A stretch of DNA of 64,000 bases from Clostridiales bacterium (lineage in GTDB: Bacteria; Bacillota; Clostridia; Peptostreptococcales; Anaerovoracaceae), in NCBI GenBank assembly GCA_015243575.1, contig CP042469.1, positions 1,516,929 to 1,580,928 of the forward strand. Direction: 5' to 3'. The notes below the pieces were generated by a model that was given only the letters and a program-made list of their open reading frames with translations, was not told where the DNA came from and searched no databases. This document shows positions 26,694 through 35,352 of this stretch, piece after piece; position 1 is the stretch's first letter, and every line of letters begins with the position of its first letter. The position numbers were made by a program, and so were the translations under genes.

Positions 26694-26828
26694 AAAATTC
26701 TGCTCCTTTACAAATACTATGCACATTCGAAATACGATGCACTGGCAACCAATGCTTCTATCATATATAATGGATTAAAATCAAGAAGTTATGTCCATCT
26801 TTCACATGATTCATAAAAGAGGTATTCA

Positions 26829-28319
26829 ATGAAGAAACGGATCTTGTCCTGGCTGATCATTTTTGTCATAGCGGTTACTGGAATAAATAGTTTTCTTCTG
26901 CTTTATTTCCTCGCTGACAACACAGGCAGGAATATCTATCTGCTATATTACAATGATCAAATGCTCTTTCAGAGGGGTTATTACATCGAGAATACACCTT
27001 ATCTTCCGATAGCGCTCATCGGCACATATTTAAAAAACTCAGGGATTAGAGTGAACGAAACAGAAAAGAGGCTTGAGATCGATCTTTCGGTTCAGAATAT
27101 TGTGATGGCCGATGAGACAACAACAATGTTTGTAAAAGAGCATGCAGGCAGCGTTTTTATCCCTCTCAGAGAGATAGAAAGCAATCTTTACTTTCCGCTT
27201 AATACTACCGTTCAGTTTTTTCATTCAAAGTATTCCATCATTGGAACTACGATCAGAATGTATCACGATATGACGGCTGCCGATCCTGCTCAAGTTGATT
27301 TTTACGCGCCTAAGAAAATGATCCAACACAGAGAAGAAGAAAAAATTAGCCTTGCCTGGGATTACGCCGGCACCATTACACCAAGCGTACCTGCTCAGAA
27401 ATATCCAGGGCTGGATATACTCGCTCCCACATGGTTTCACCTGATCACAAACGGAGGCGGAAATGTGGAAAACAACGGAGACAAAGGCTACACAGACTCT
27501 GCTCATGCCATAGGTTATCAGGTTTGGGCTACCATAACCAATAATATGTCAACCAAAGGCTCCACTGCATTTACAACGAAAACCTTTCAAAATTGGGAAC
27601 TGCTCAACAAATCAGTAGCCCAGTATCTCTTCTATTCCTGCCTTTATGATGTGGACGGAATCAATATCGACTATGAAGATGTGTCAGATGAAGATGCAGC
27701 AGGACTTGTTGCCTTCACTGCTCTTCTGAGAAATTATACCCAGCGGCAAGGGCTGGCTCTTTCCATTGACACATTGATTCCCCGACCATGGACCATAGAA
27801 TATGATCGGGCTGCACTTGCAGAGTACGTAGATTATCTGGTGATCATGACTTACGACGAGCATTATTCCGGCAGTAAAGTTGCAGGTTCTGTGGCCTCTC
27901 TTCCCTGGGTGGAAGAAGCGGTGCAGACTACGCTAATGGAAGTTCCTGCTTCAAAGCTGCTCCTCGGAATCCCCCTTTACACAAGGATCTGGACAGTGGA
28001 CAGTGAAGGCAAGGTCATTACCAATCCCGCAGCAAAAATGCCTGCTATAAGAAGTCTCATGGAAGAAAAGAAATTGACACCGACGTGGCGGGATACAGAA
28101 AAACAGTATTATATCGAATACCCAGAAGATCCTTATCACACAAAAATATGGATCGAGGATTCCCGATCCATATCAAACAGACTTAATCTAATATCCAAGT
28201 ATGATCTCGCCGGTGCGGCCTGTTGGCAGCTGCGCCAAGGCGAAGAATCAATTTGGGAAGTATTTGAAGGAATGCTGAAAGAAAATCAAGCGCTGAGCTT
28301 CTATCAGCAGCCTTATTGA
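26829..28319 (+). CDS. GH18-type glycosidase with copper-amine-oxidase-like N-terminal domain
   Basis: This is a 496-residue exported or membrane-anchored protein with a hydrophobic segment at about 7-29. Residues about 40-145 resemble the small copper-amine-oxidase-like substrate-binding domain common in Clostridia. Residues 170-490 are a GH18 barrel with the motif DGINIDYE (D276-E283) holding the acid Glu, and the late VIMTYDEHY and GAACWQLR stretches. Relatives include spore-lytic YaaH/SleL-type N-acetylglucosaminidases, so a cell-wall or spore-cortex role is likely; there is no LysM domain. GAGG precedes the ATG. It diverges from the GH26 gene and faces the sdpI-like gene across a cloverleaf element. 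Confidence 0.86.
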   Translation: MKKRILSWLIIFVIAVTGINSFLLLYFLADNTGRNIYLLYYNDQMLFQRGYYIENTPYLPIALIGTYLKNSGIRVNETEKRLEIDLSVQNIVMADETTTMFVKEHAGSVFIPLREIESNLYFPLNTTVQFFHSKYSIIGTTIRMYHDMTAADPAQVDFYAPKKMIQHREEEKISLAWDYAGTITPSVPAQKYPGLDILAPTWFHLITNGGGNVENNGDKGYTDSAHAIGYQVWATITNNMSTKGSTAFTTKTFQNWELLNKSVAQYLFYSCLYDVDGINIDYEDVSDEDAAGLVAFTALLRNYTQRQGLALSIDTLIPRPWTIEYDRAALAEYVDYLVIMTYDEHYSGSKVAGSVASLPWVEEAVQTTLMEVPASKLLLGIPLYTRIWTVDSEGKVITNPAAKMPAIRSLMEEKKLTPTWRDTEKQYYIEYPEDPYHTKIWIEDSRSISNRLNLISKYDLAGAACWQLRQGEESIWEVFEGMLKENQALSFYQQPY

Positions 28320-28468
28320 GTTATTACGCCTCCCAGCTGAGGGTGAAGGCGTTGCCTTTTTGCCCCAAGCTTGCTTGGCTTGGCAAAACGGACAGCAGTT
28401 CACGAAGTGAACTGGAGGCGAAGCCGTTGGATGCGGCTTCACCCTGATGCACTGGGAGGCGTAACAAC
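28320..28468. repeat. 149-bp cloverleaf-like palindromic element
   Basis: Seventeen-base outer arms (28320-28336 and 28452-28468) pair with one mismatch. Inside them GGGTGAAG (28341-28348) pairs with CTTCACCC (28437-28444). Internal hairpins are TGCC..AAGC/GCTTGGCA (about 28361-28385) and GTTCAC-GAA-GTGAAC (28398-28412). A competing hairpin GAAGCCG/CGGCTTC lies at 28420-28440. The element fills the gap between the converging GH18 and sdpI-like genes. It may be a MITE-type element or a structured terminator. Confidence 0.75.
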
Positions 28469-28496
28469 AAATGGGTTGTCTTAAGAAGCTCACAGC

Positions 28497-29147
28497 TTAT
28501 TTTTCCAGGTTGCGGAAGAGAAGGTATGAGTACACTGTCACAAAGGCCGCGGGTAGCAAGATTCCGGCCATCATGATGGCAAAGCTAAGTGTGCCTTCGG
28601 TTGCCAGAACGCCGATGAGGGCAGCGATACCACCCAAAACCATGGTCTTGCCTCCCATCTGATGTGTTTTTTTCCATACTTCTTCATTTGCAAGAGTCCA
28701 GGGAAACTTAAACCCGACAAAATAGTTGTGTCTGACTCTGCCGATGATATTGCCAAAAACGATATACAATACACAAACCCCTGACGGAACCAATTTCGCA
28801 ATATTAACGTCATAGCCAAGAGCAGCTGCAGACGTGACTGCAAACAGGAAGAGGAACAGCAGATGGGTAGCATAGCGCATCACGTTATATGAGCTTTCAA
28901 ATTTGCTGTAATTTGCCCTCTTCGGATCAAATTTCGGCATAATTAAAAACATGACATACAGCAAAATATTCAGTGCCGGAAGAAAGAATGTTCCAAAGAG
29001 TCTGGATCCATAATTGTCCACCTCGCCATTTGCATTCCAATGAATGGGGATCTGATCCGGCATATGGGAATATAGGAAAAATCCGGAAATCACCGGTATC
29101 ACCAAAAGGATAAGAAACGGCCATTCCTTTTTTAGATTAAATTTCAT
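28497..29147 (-). CDS. SdpI/DUF1648-type membrane immunity-like protein
   Basis: This 216-residue membrane protein starts at MKFNLKKEW (GAGGAGG 9 bases upstream). The N-terminal DUF1648 helix with SHMPDQIPIHWNANGEVDNYG is the family signature, and about six helices follow. SdpI is the immunity protein against the Bacillus SDP toxin. The gene overlaps the end of an ArsR-type repressor gene by 11 bases, as in the B. subtilis sdpRI operon. No sdpC-like toxin gene is seen in the window. It may protect against foreign toxins or serve as a general membrane-stress protein. Confidence 0.85.
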   Translation of the reverse strand: MKFNLKKEWPFLILLVIPVISGFFLYSHMPDQIPIHWNANGEVDNYGSRLFGTFFLPALNILLYVMFLIMPKFDPKRANYSKFESSYNVMRYATHLLFLFLFAVTSAAALGYDVNIAKLVPSGVCVLYIVFGNIIGRVRHNYFVGFKFPWTLANEEVWKKTHQMGGKTMVLGGIAALIGVLATEGTLSFAIMMAGILLPAAFVTVYSYLLFRNLEK

Positions 29148-29427
29148 TCTTATCAACCTCCTCTTTATCAATGAAATTCAGAAAAAAACCCAAGAGCTCC
29201 TGAAAAACCGTGGTATTCAGCGAATACACAATATTCTGTCCCTGCCGTTCATCCATCACCAGATCTGCCTGCTTCAGCAGGTTAAGGTGATGACTGATGC
29301 TAGGTTTTGATATGGAAAAAGAATCCGCAATCTCACCTGCAGTTAGATCCCTCTCCTTTAGTAATTGCAAGATTTTACGTCTTGTGGGATCTGACAGAGC
29401 TTTAAAAACACTATTTTGATTGGACAT
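29137..29427 (-). CDS. ArsR/SdpR family repressor
   Basis: This is a 96-residue winged-helix repressor starting at MSNQNSVFKAL; GGAGG lies 5 bases before this ATG, so the longer frame is rejected. The ArsR-type sequence LSDPTRRKILQLLKERDLTAGEIADSFSISKPSISHHLNLL is a full helix-turn-helix. No metal-binding ELCVCDL motif is present, as in SdpR. It lies directly upstream of, and overlaps, the sdpI-like gene; autorepression with SdpI as signal sensor is known for the Bacillus pair and is inferred here. Confidence 0.87.
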   Translation of the reverse strand: MSNQNSVFKALSDPTRRKILQLLKERDLTAGEIADSFSISKPSISHHLNLLKQADLVMDERQGQNIVYSLNTTVFQELLGFFLNFIDKEEVDKNEI

Positions 29428-29675
29428 TTTTTCCTCCGAAGCTGCATGATTCAAAACAAAACCTTAAGCTATGCTATTCAAAAGAAACATTTATAAATAA
29501 AATTTATGTTATTTTGAATCACTAATTCAGTTTATTTAGATATTTATCTAATTATACAAATATCATATCATTCATTATACATTTTGTAAAGTACTGTATA
29601 AAAAAATATCCAGCAATTAAAATCAGTTTCAAAAAGAATAGAAAGCAAATAAAGAAATGATTCAATGAGATCTAT

Positions 29676-29711
29676 AAAAAATCGCACTCCAAGGAAAACC
29701 CTGAAGTGCGA
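29676..29711 (-). terminator. Terminator after the ABC-F gene
   Basis: On the minus strand CGCACTTCAGGG and CCTTGGAGTGCG pair with a TTTT loop and are followed by TTTTTT. The rest of the 330-base gap 29428-29757 is AT-rich, with no gene or other clear signal. Confidence 0.8.
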
Positions 29712-29757
29712 AAGCCATCATAAGTAGCTTTTAATTTAATAAAGAAACGCGCCTCTA

Positions 29758-31350
29758 TTACGAAATAGCGTTTTCGATATAATCATCATAGGTGCAGGAC
29801 TTGTCGATCATCGTACCGTCCTCTTTGATTTCAATGATTCTGTTTGCAATGGTCTGAATAAACTGATGGTCATGAGATGCAAACAGGATGACACCTTTAA
29901 AATCAATGAGTCCATTGTTGACTGCAGTGATGGATTCCAAGTCAAGATGATTCGTCGGCTGATCCAGAACCAGCGCGTTGGAGCCGAAGAGCATCATTCT
30001 GGACAGCATACACCGCACCTTTTCTCCTCCGGACAGAACTTTCACTGCCTTAAATACATCATCTCCCGAGAATAACATTCTTCCCAGAAAGCCCCGCATA
30101 AAAGTCTCTGTGGTTTCCTCCGTAAACTGACCAAGCCATTTTACCAGGTTGAGGTCACAATCGTTAAAGAAGGAAGAGTGATCCATGGGGAAGTACGAAT
30201 TGGTAATACTCACACCCCATTTATAGGTTCCTTCATCCGGTTCTAATTCCTCCATGAGGATTCGGAACAGCGTTGTGTTTGCAATTTCGTTCTCCCCAAC
30301 GAAGGCGATCTTATCTCCTTTGTTCACACGGAAAGAAATATTGTTCAATACTTGAACGCCGTCAATGGTCTTGCTGATTCCATCCACGGTGAGGATTTCC
30401 TTACCCGGTTCTCGATCCATGGAAAATCCAACAAAAGGATATCTTCTGGAGGAAACAGGGAGTTCTTCCACGGTCAGCTTATCCAGCAATTTCTTTCTGG
30501 ATGTCGCCTGTTTTGATTTGGATTTATTTGCTGAGAACCGCTGAATAAAGCTCTGCAGTTCTTTGATCTTATCTTCACTTTTCTTGTTTTGATCCTTTAG
30601 GATCTTCTGTATCAGCTGACTGGATTCATACCAGAACTCATAGTTACCGACAAACATTTTTATTTTGCCGTAATCTACATCTACGATGCTGGTACAAACA
30701 GTATTCAGGAAATGTCTGTCATGGGAAACTACAATAACTGTTCCGTCATAATCCAGGAGGAAGTCCTCCAGCCAATTGATCGCCATAATATCCAGATGAT
30801 TGGTAGGCTCATCCAGCAGGATAATATCAGGCTTGCCGAATAGTGCCTGAGCCAGAAGGACCTTAACCTTTTCGTTACCGGTTAATGAGCTCATTTCTTG
30901 ATAAAGAATATCGTTTCCAAGTCCCAGACCTTGAACGAGCCTGCTTGCATCAGATTCAGACTCCCAGCCGTTCATCTCAGCAAATTCGCCTTCCAGCTCT
31001 GACGCTCTGATTCCGTCCTCATCGGTGAAATCTGCCTTCTCATAGAGGGCGTCCTTCTCCTTCATTATTTCATACAGCTTTGCATTGCCCATGATAATGG
31101 TATCCAAAACCGTAAAATTGTCAAAAGCGAAATGATCCTGTTTCAGTACGGACATTCTCATATGCGGAGGAATGTGGACGTCACCGGTTGATGGCTCCAG
31201 CTCTCCCGAAAGAATTCTCAGGAAGGTGGATTTACCCGCACCGTTGGCGCCGATAATCCCGTAGCAGTTGTCTTGTGTGAATTTGAGATTTACATCTTTA
31301 AATAAGTTTGTTCCGCTGAAATTTAAGCTTACATTTGTTACTGTTATCAT
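29758..31350 (-). CDS. ABC-F family ATPase (YbiT/YkpA-like)
   Basis: This 530-residue soluble ATPase has two nucleotide-binding domains and no membrane part; ABC-F proteins act on the ribosome (translation factors or antibiotic protection). NBD1 (about 1-250) has Walker A GANGAGKST, the variant signature LTGNEKVKV and DEPTNHLD. A linker (about 245-305) carries the basic P-site tRNA interaction motif. NBD2 (about 320-510) has LSGGEKVR and DQPTNHLD, but its Walker A reads GENEIANTT: the usual Lys is Asn, confirmed in the DNA (AAC). This may weaken ATP binding at one site. It overlaps the upstream gene by 4 bases (ATGA). Confidence 0.9.
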   Translation of the reverse strand: MITVTNVSLNFSGTNLFKDVNLKFTQDNCYGIIGANGAGKSTFLRILSGELEPSTGDVHIPPHMRMSVLKQDHFAFDNFTVLDTIIMGNAKLYEIMKEKDALYEKADFTDEDGIRASELEGEFAEMNGWESESDASRLVQGLGLGNDILYQEMSSLTGNEKVKVLLAQALFGKPDIILLDEPTNHLDIMAINWLEDFLLDYDGTVIVVSHDRHFLNTVCTSIVDVDYGKIKMFVGNYEFWYESSQLIQKILKDQNKKSEDKIKELQSFIQRFSANKSKSKQATSRKKLLDKLTVEELPVSSRRYPFVGFSMDREPGKEILTVDGISKTIDGVQVLNNISFRVNKGDKIAFVGENEIANTTLFRILMEELEPDEGTYKWGVSITNSYFPMDHSSFFNDCDLNLVKWLGQFTEETTETFMRGFLGRMLFSGDDVFKAVKVLSGGEKVRCMLSRMMLFGSNALVLDQPTNHLDLESITAVNNGLIDFKGVILFASHDHQFIQTIANRIIEIKEDGTMIDKSCTYDDYIENAIS

Positions 31351-31796
31351 TGATTCTCCTCTAAATTTGCATAGACTGCGTCCATGTTGCGCAGTCCGTT
31401 TTGTAATGTTTCTGTGGCTTTCTGGACATTATAAACCGCTTTTCGGTAATCTACCATTTGTACTTTTTCCCCTTCGCTCTTCTTTAAGAGCATTGTTTGG
31501 AAAGAAACTTGAAAATTGATCAGATCAACAAAGATCGTTATGCATCTTCCCAATTGATCTCTGGCATCTATGGAAAACTCATCTTCTTGGTCAACTTCAA
31601 TTTTTTTAAGATTGATTGTTTGCGCCTTTTTCTTTAATTCCTTAAGCTTGGCGATGCGAGACTTATAGTCAACCTTCCTGAATATCGTCAGGAGCTTTGA
31701 TTCACTGGCAACTTGCCGTTCCAGCTCCTTATACCTGTCGATGATTTCTTCATAAAATGAATCAATGGCTTGAGTGACATTCCTTTGATCAGCCAT
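31347..31796 (-). CDS. Conserved-looking small protein between macro and ABC-F genes
   Basis: I do not recognise this 149-residue protein. It is charged, mostly helical and soluble, with a KELKKKAQTINLKK basic stretch and an acidic DQEDEF segment; it has no signal, membrane helix or cysteine cluster. The start MADQRN is preferred because AAAGGAGG lies 10 bases upstream; an earlier ATG at 31826 overlaps the macro-domain stop and could be coupled. Its stop overlaps the ABC-F start (ATGA), so the two are probably translated together. Confidence 0.7.
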   Translation of the reverse strand: MADQRNVTQAIDSFYEEIIDRYKELERQVASESKLLTIFRKVDYKSRIAKLKELKKKAQTINLKKIEVDQEDEFSIDARDQLGRCITIFVDLINFQVSFQTMLLKKSEGEKVQMVDYRKAVYNVQKATETLQNGLRNMDAVYANLEENQ

Positions 31797-31822
31797 GGCT
31801 GTAGCGCCTCCTTTGTCTTCAT

Positions 31823-32320
31823 TCACTGTGTGATCAATTTCTGATACAGCTTCTCATCCACATCTCCGAAAGCCGTCAGGATGATCTCCATATTATGGTC
31901 CTTCAGAAAATCCCGAATCGTATTGACTGCTATTACTGCAGCTTGCTCCTTAGGATATCCGTAAACACCAGTCGAAATGGCCGGAAAAGCAATGGTTTTG
32001 ATTCCGTTTTTCTGCGCCAGGCACAAGCTGTTCCTATAACATTCGGCCAGAAGTGCAGGTTCCCCTTGCTCTCCGCCGTGCCAGACTGGCCCAACGGTAT
32101 GGATGACGTACTTTGCAGGGAGCCGATATCCGTTTGTAATCTTAGCTTCACCAGTTTTGCAGCCGCCAAGGGTTTTACACTCTGCAAGCAAATCCTTTCC
32201 TGCTGCTTTATGTATGGCACCGTCAACACCACCCCCGCCAAGCAGGGTTTCATTCGCTGCATTGACAATGGCATCCACCTCTAATTTTGTGATATCGCCT
32301 CGAATAACTCCTATCCCCAT
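31823..32320 (-). CDS. Macro domain protein (YmdB-like ADP-ribose hydrolase)
   Basis: This 165-residue protein is one macro domain. Signatures are [30 protein letters not shown], with the Asn and Gly-rich ADP-ribose loop, and [13 protein letters not shown]. This matches the MacroD/YmdB subclass that removes O-acetyl or protein-linked ADP-ribose. AGGAAG precedes the ATG. It begins the operon macro, unknown small protein, ABC-F ATPase. Confidence 0.93.
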   Translation of the reverse strand: MGIGVIRGDITKLEVDAIVNAANETLLGGGGVDGAIHKAAGKDLLAECKTLGGCKTGEAKITNGYRLPAKYVIHTVGPVWHGGEQGEPALLAECYRNSLCLAQKNGIKTIAFPAISTGVYGYPKEQAAVIAVNTIRDFLKDHNMEIILTAFGDVDEKLYQKLITQ

Positions 32321-32404
32321 TTTACACTTCCTGTACCTCTCGCGCGCAATTTTTTTATATTAAAATGAAATCATTCTATTAAAACTTCATTCTATTTCTG
32401 CTTG

Positions 32405-32743
32405 CTATTTTAATATTACAACGGTGACGCCATAATTACCATCGATTTTCCTTTGATAGTCAGATAACGCAGGGCATAAGACCAATAGTTCGCGCTTTCT
32501 TTCATACCACGACTCTCCGCCGCAGTGGGATCTGACAATCCCGCTTAGGCTTGATTCCCGGAGCTTGCTCTTCACTGCAGTTTTGATCCCTCCGCCTAAC
32601 CCTGAAGAACCATAGCCATGAATAAGAATCACTGCTTTATAGCCCTGTCCTTTACACGTTCCAAGCTGGCTTATCATATTTCTCACCGCTGTATCTGCAA
32701 TGGGTGACCCATATTCTAGATTGATTTCTTTCACTTTGGCCAT
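32405..32743 (-). CDS. Small Smr-domain protein
   Basis: This 112-residue protein is a stand-alone Smr domain, the nuclease-like C-terminal part of MutS2. It shows the hallmark ILIHGYGSSGLGGGIKTAVKSKL. The DNA or RNA nicking role is known for the family in general; the target is not known. GGAAGAG precedes the ATG. Its neighbours (transglutaminase-like gene upstream, macro gene downstream) do not give a common pathway. Confidence 0.85.
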   Translation of the reverse strand: MAKVKEINLEYGSPIADTAVRNMISQLGTCKGQGYKAVILIHGYGSSGLGGGIKTAVKSKLRESSLSGIVRSHCGGESWYERKRELLVLCPALSDYQRKIDGNYGVTVVILK

Positions 32744-32791
32744 TCTACAGTTCTCTTCCGTAATGTTTTGTATAAACCATTCTTCCGCAGC

Positions 32792-33913
32792 CTATCTTAC
32801 GAGAGATAAGATTCTGGCAGGCTTCGTCTTCAGCTCCTCCGGAATCTCACCGATTTCCCAGCCGGGAGAAGTGGTTTCAATGTAATAATACCGGATCCCA
32901 TCCGTCTCGAAATAGTTTCCCTGTATGGATTCTTCCCCCCGTACTCCAACGCCCATATGATCCGGAAATTGGATCAGAACCGTTCCGAAGCCCAGTTCCC
33001 TGAGCAAGGATGCCAGGAGGATTGCGCTGTCTTCACAATCTCCGCCCTCATCAGCCAGCGTTTCCAAAGGGAATTTGGGATACTCATCATAGCCGGTTCC
33101 CACCTTGTCATCCACATAATTAAGATTCTGGACGAAAAGAACGATGTTTTTGACCATATCAAAATCGGAATGATGTTCCTGCTCCGCAGCTTCTTTAAAT
33201 TTCTGTCCCAGTGCAGCAAGATACTCATCATCACTATTATCCGTTACATAGTAACTATAGCTTGTTATTTTCTGTCGGTCTACGGTTTTATAATACTCGT
33301 AGGAAGCTCGGGGAATTTTCATCTCGTATGACCAAACATTTTTGCCATAGAGCCAGGAATACTCTCGCTCTATGAAGTCAGCGCTGCTCGACGAGCCGGT
33401 GAGTCCGCTTTCCCAAATGGCTTCATCACTGCGATCTTCTTCAATAGGAGCTTCTGCCTTCAGGATCTCCCCTGCAGGCTCTTCTGCATTTCCATCAAAA
33501 GAACTTCTCCCCTGCATCATTGGGATCGCAACCGCCATGAAAACTGCAGCGAGAAGAATGATGATGAAGGGCAGCATAAGACTAGGCCGCTTTCTCCTTG
33601 TCTCCTTCTTCTCTTCTTTCACATATCTTTGTCTTACCGGTTCGAAGGAAGAGTAGATCGCTTCACCGTTCGCCTCGATGATGCAATTTGATGTTTGAGG
33701 ACCGCCGAGATAGACTTCGATGGTTTCCTCGATACCCGCTTCATTGACAAGGGTTCCTTTCAAATATCCATCATATGGCTCAAAGTTTTGATCCTGCATC
33801 TGGTCATTGATAAAAAGACGTTCCCCTTCAGGCCCGTCATTTTTAATGAGAATCCTGCTGCCTTGATATGAAATTTCAAAATCCGTATCATAGTAATCAG
33901 TATTGAATTTCAT
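32792..33913 (-). CDS. Membrane protein with transglutaminase-like domain
   Basis: This 373-residue protein has a soluble N-terminal part (about 1-105), one membrane helix (about 110-132), an acidic spacer and an extracellular transglutaminase-like domain (about 190-370). The catalytic-type Cys lies in GGDCEDSA and the His in FPDHMGVG, both in the proper order; the third residue is probably in YYYIETT. Length and topology suggest a cell-surface peptidase or cross-linker. A TTG three codons upstream (33922) could also be the start. No strong ribosome site is seen, which leaves the start uncertain. Confidence 0.75.
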   Translation of the reverse strand: MKFNTDYYDTDFEISYQGSRILIKNDGPEGERLFINDQMQDQNFEPYDGYLKGTLVNEAGIEETIEVYLGGPQTSNCIIEANGEAIYSSFEPVRQRYVKEEKKETRRKRPSLMLPFIIILLAAVFMAVAIPMMQGRSSFDGNAEEPAGEILKAEAPIEEDRSDEAIWESGLTGSSSSADFIEREYSWLYGKNVWSYEMKIPRASYEYYKTVDRQKITSYSYYVTDNSDDEYLAALGQKFKEAAEQEHHSDFDMVKNIVLFVQNLNYVDDKVGTGYDEYPKFPLETLADEGGDCEDSAILLASLLRELGFGTVLIQFPDHMGVGVRGEESIQGNYFETDGIRYYYIETTSPGWEIGEIPEELKTKPARILSLVR

Positions 33914-34109
33914 CGTATCCAACCATTATATTTTTTAGGGATATCCCAATAGAAAAGGCAAGTCCAACGTTGCTCAAAGTACCTGCCCCATAATCCTTAT
34001 TCTGAAACCCCATCGGTTTCAAATAATAGCCTGTTTCATTATATCAAAAATAAACCCTTTTGTGAATTGAATTTTATCGATTATGGCTAATACCCGAAAA
34101 ACACATGTA

Positions 34110-34342
34110 CTGCTCGCAGCTTGAGTGAAGGCATTGATTGCAGTCTCAATCGTCAGGTCTCGGTTTTGACACTCTCGACGCTTCATTTCACAATGTTCAT
34201 ATTGTCAAACAAACCTGGCCGTAATCGTGTTTGACAACGAATGAACATTCTGCTTAATTTTAGCGGAGAGTGTAGCAAAATCATTCCAACAGCCGATTTC
34301 ACCGCGATCAACCGCTCTTCACTCAGTCTAGCTGCGAGCTGC
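34110..34342. repeat. 233-bp foldback element overlapping the end of msrAB
   Basis: Nested inverted repeats span this segment. The outer arms (34110-34130 and 34317-34342) are CTGCTCGCAGCTTGAGTGAAG and its near complement with a 4-base insertion. The middle arms ACACTCTC/GAGAGTGT lie at 34169-34176 and 34266-34273. The inner arms of about 20 bases lie at 34192-34211 and 34228-34249. The right end encodes the last codons of MsrAB. The remainder of the gap from 33914 to 34109 shows only a short GAAACC/GGTTTC hairpin near 34010-34025. Confidence 0.75.
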
Positions 34343-35287
34343 AAACAATTCGAGGTATTGGCCATAGCCTTCCTCAATCAATTTTTCTCGCGGTATGAAA
34401 CGCAGGGCTGCGCTGTTGATGCAGTAGCGAAGACCACCCTTCTCTTTTGGGCCGTCCTCAAACACATGACCCAAGTGAATGTCTCCAGCACCGCTCCTGA
34501 CCTCATCGCGTATCATACCATGGGAAAAGTCACGCTTCGTCCTGACACTTTCGGTGCTCACCGCTCTCGCAAAGCTAGGCCAGCCACAGGCTTCAAACTT
34601 ATCAAGAGATGTAAATAGGGGCTCTCCTGTGGTAATGTCCACATAAATCCCCTCTTCAAAATGATCCCAATATTCATTTTGGTAAGGTGGTTCTGTGCCG
34701 TTTTTCATTGTCACTTCATATTGAATGGAGCTGAGCTGTTCTTTCAGATCCTCCTTATCCGGCAAAGAATACAAAAAGGGATCAGAAGAATGCTTGGCTT
34801 CTTCAAAATAATGTCCAGGGATATGACAGTACCCTCCTGGATTCTTATCCAGGTACTTCTGATGATACGCTTCCGCTGTCCAGTAATTCAGCAGAGGTTT
34901 GACTTCCACCGCAATTTTCTTCGTATACTCCCGCTGGAGCAGTTCAAGTGAGCTTTGGATAACGGGTAAATCCTCTTGGTCAACATAGTAAATGCCCGTG
35001 CGATACTGACTTCCCACATCATTGCCCTGACGGTTCAGAGAAGTGGGATTGATTACCTTATAATACAAGCGCAGCAGTCCTGCCAGGCTTAGCTTCTCAC
35101 TGTCAAAAACAACTCGAACCGTCTCTGCATGGCCGGTGTTCTTTCTGCAAACCTCTTCATAAGTTGGATGTTCCGTTTTTCCGTTTGCATATCCGACCTC
35201 CGTCTCCAATACCGACGGGATATTTCCCAAGTATTTCTCAAGGCCCCAAAAGCAGCCTCCTGCCAGATAGATTTCTTTTCGTTTCAT
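34328..35287 (-). CDS. msrAB: Bifunctional peptide-methionine sulfoxide reductase MsrA/MsrB
   Basis: This 319-residue fusion repairs both stereoisomers of methionine sulfoxide. The MsrA domain (about 1-155) has the catalytic Cys in GGCFWG (C12). The MsrB domain (about 180-315) has ACGWPSF and the catalytic Cys in [11 protein letters not shown] (C289). The zinc-type CxxC pairs of many MsrB proteins are missing, as in several fusions. The start ([11 protein letters not shown]) is chosen because GGAGGGG lies 6 bases upstream. The last residues come from the right arm of the 34110-34342 foldback. Confidence 0.95.
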   Translation of the reverse strand: MKRKEIYLAGGCFWGLEKYLGNIPSVLETEVGYANGKTEHPTYEEVCRKNTGHAETVRVVFDSEKLSLAGLLRLYYKVINPTSLNRQGNDVGSQYRTGIYYVDQEDLPVIQSSLELLQREYTKKIAVEVKPLLNYWTAEAYHQKYLDKNPGGYCHIPGHYFEEAKHSSDPFLYSLPDKEDLKEQLSSIQYEVTMKNGTEPPYQNEYWDHFEEGIYVDITTGEPLFTSLDKFEACGWPSFARAVSTESVRTKRDFSHGMIRDEVRSGAGDIHLGHVFEDGPKEKGGLRYCINSAALRFIPREKLIEEGYGQYLELFAARS

Positions 35288-35352
35288 ATCAATCCCCTCC
35301 TTTATTTCACTAGGGAACACTGCATAGATCTTTTTCTTCCTCTTCTTTTACT

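Noticed and set aside
28320-28468. tRNA or tmRNA-like gene, suggested by the cloverleaf shape
   Set aside because: No anticodon loop, T-loop GTTCRA pattern or CCA end; arms are far too long.
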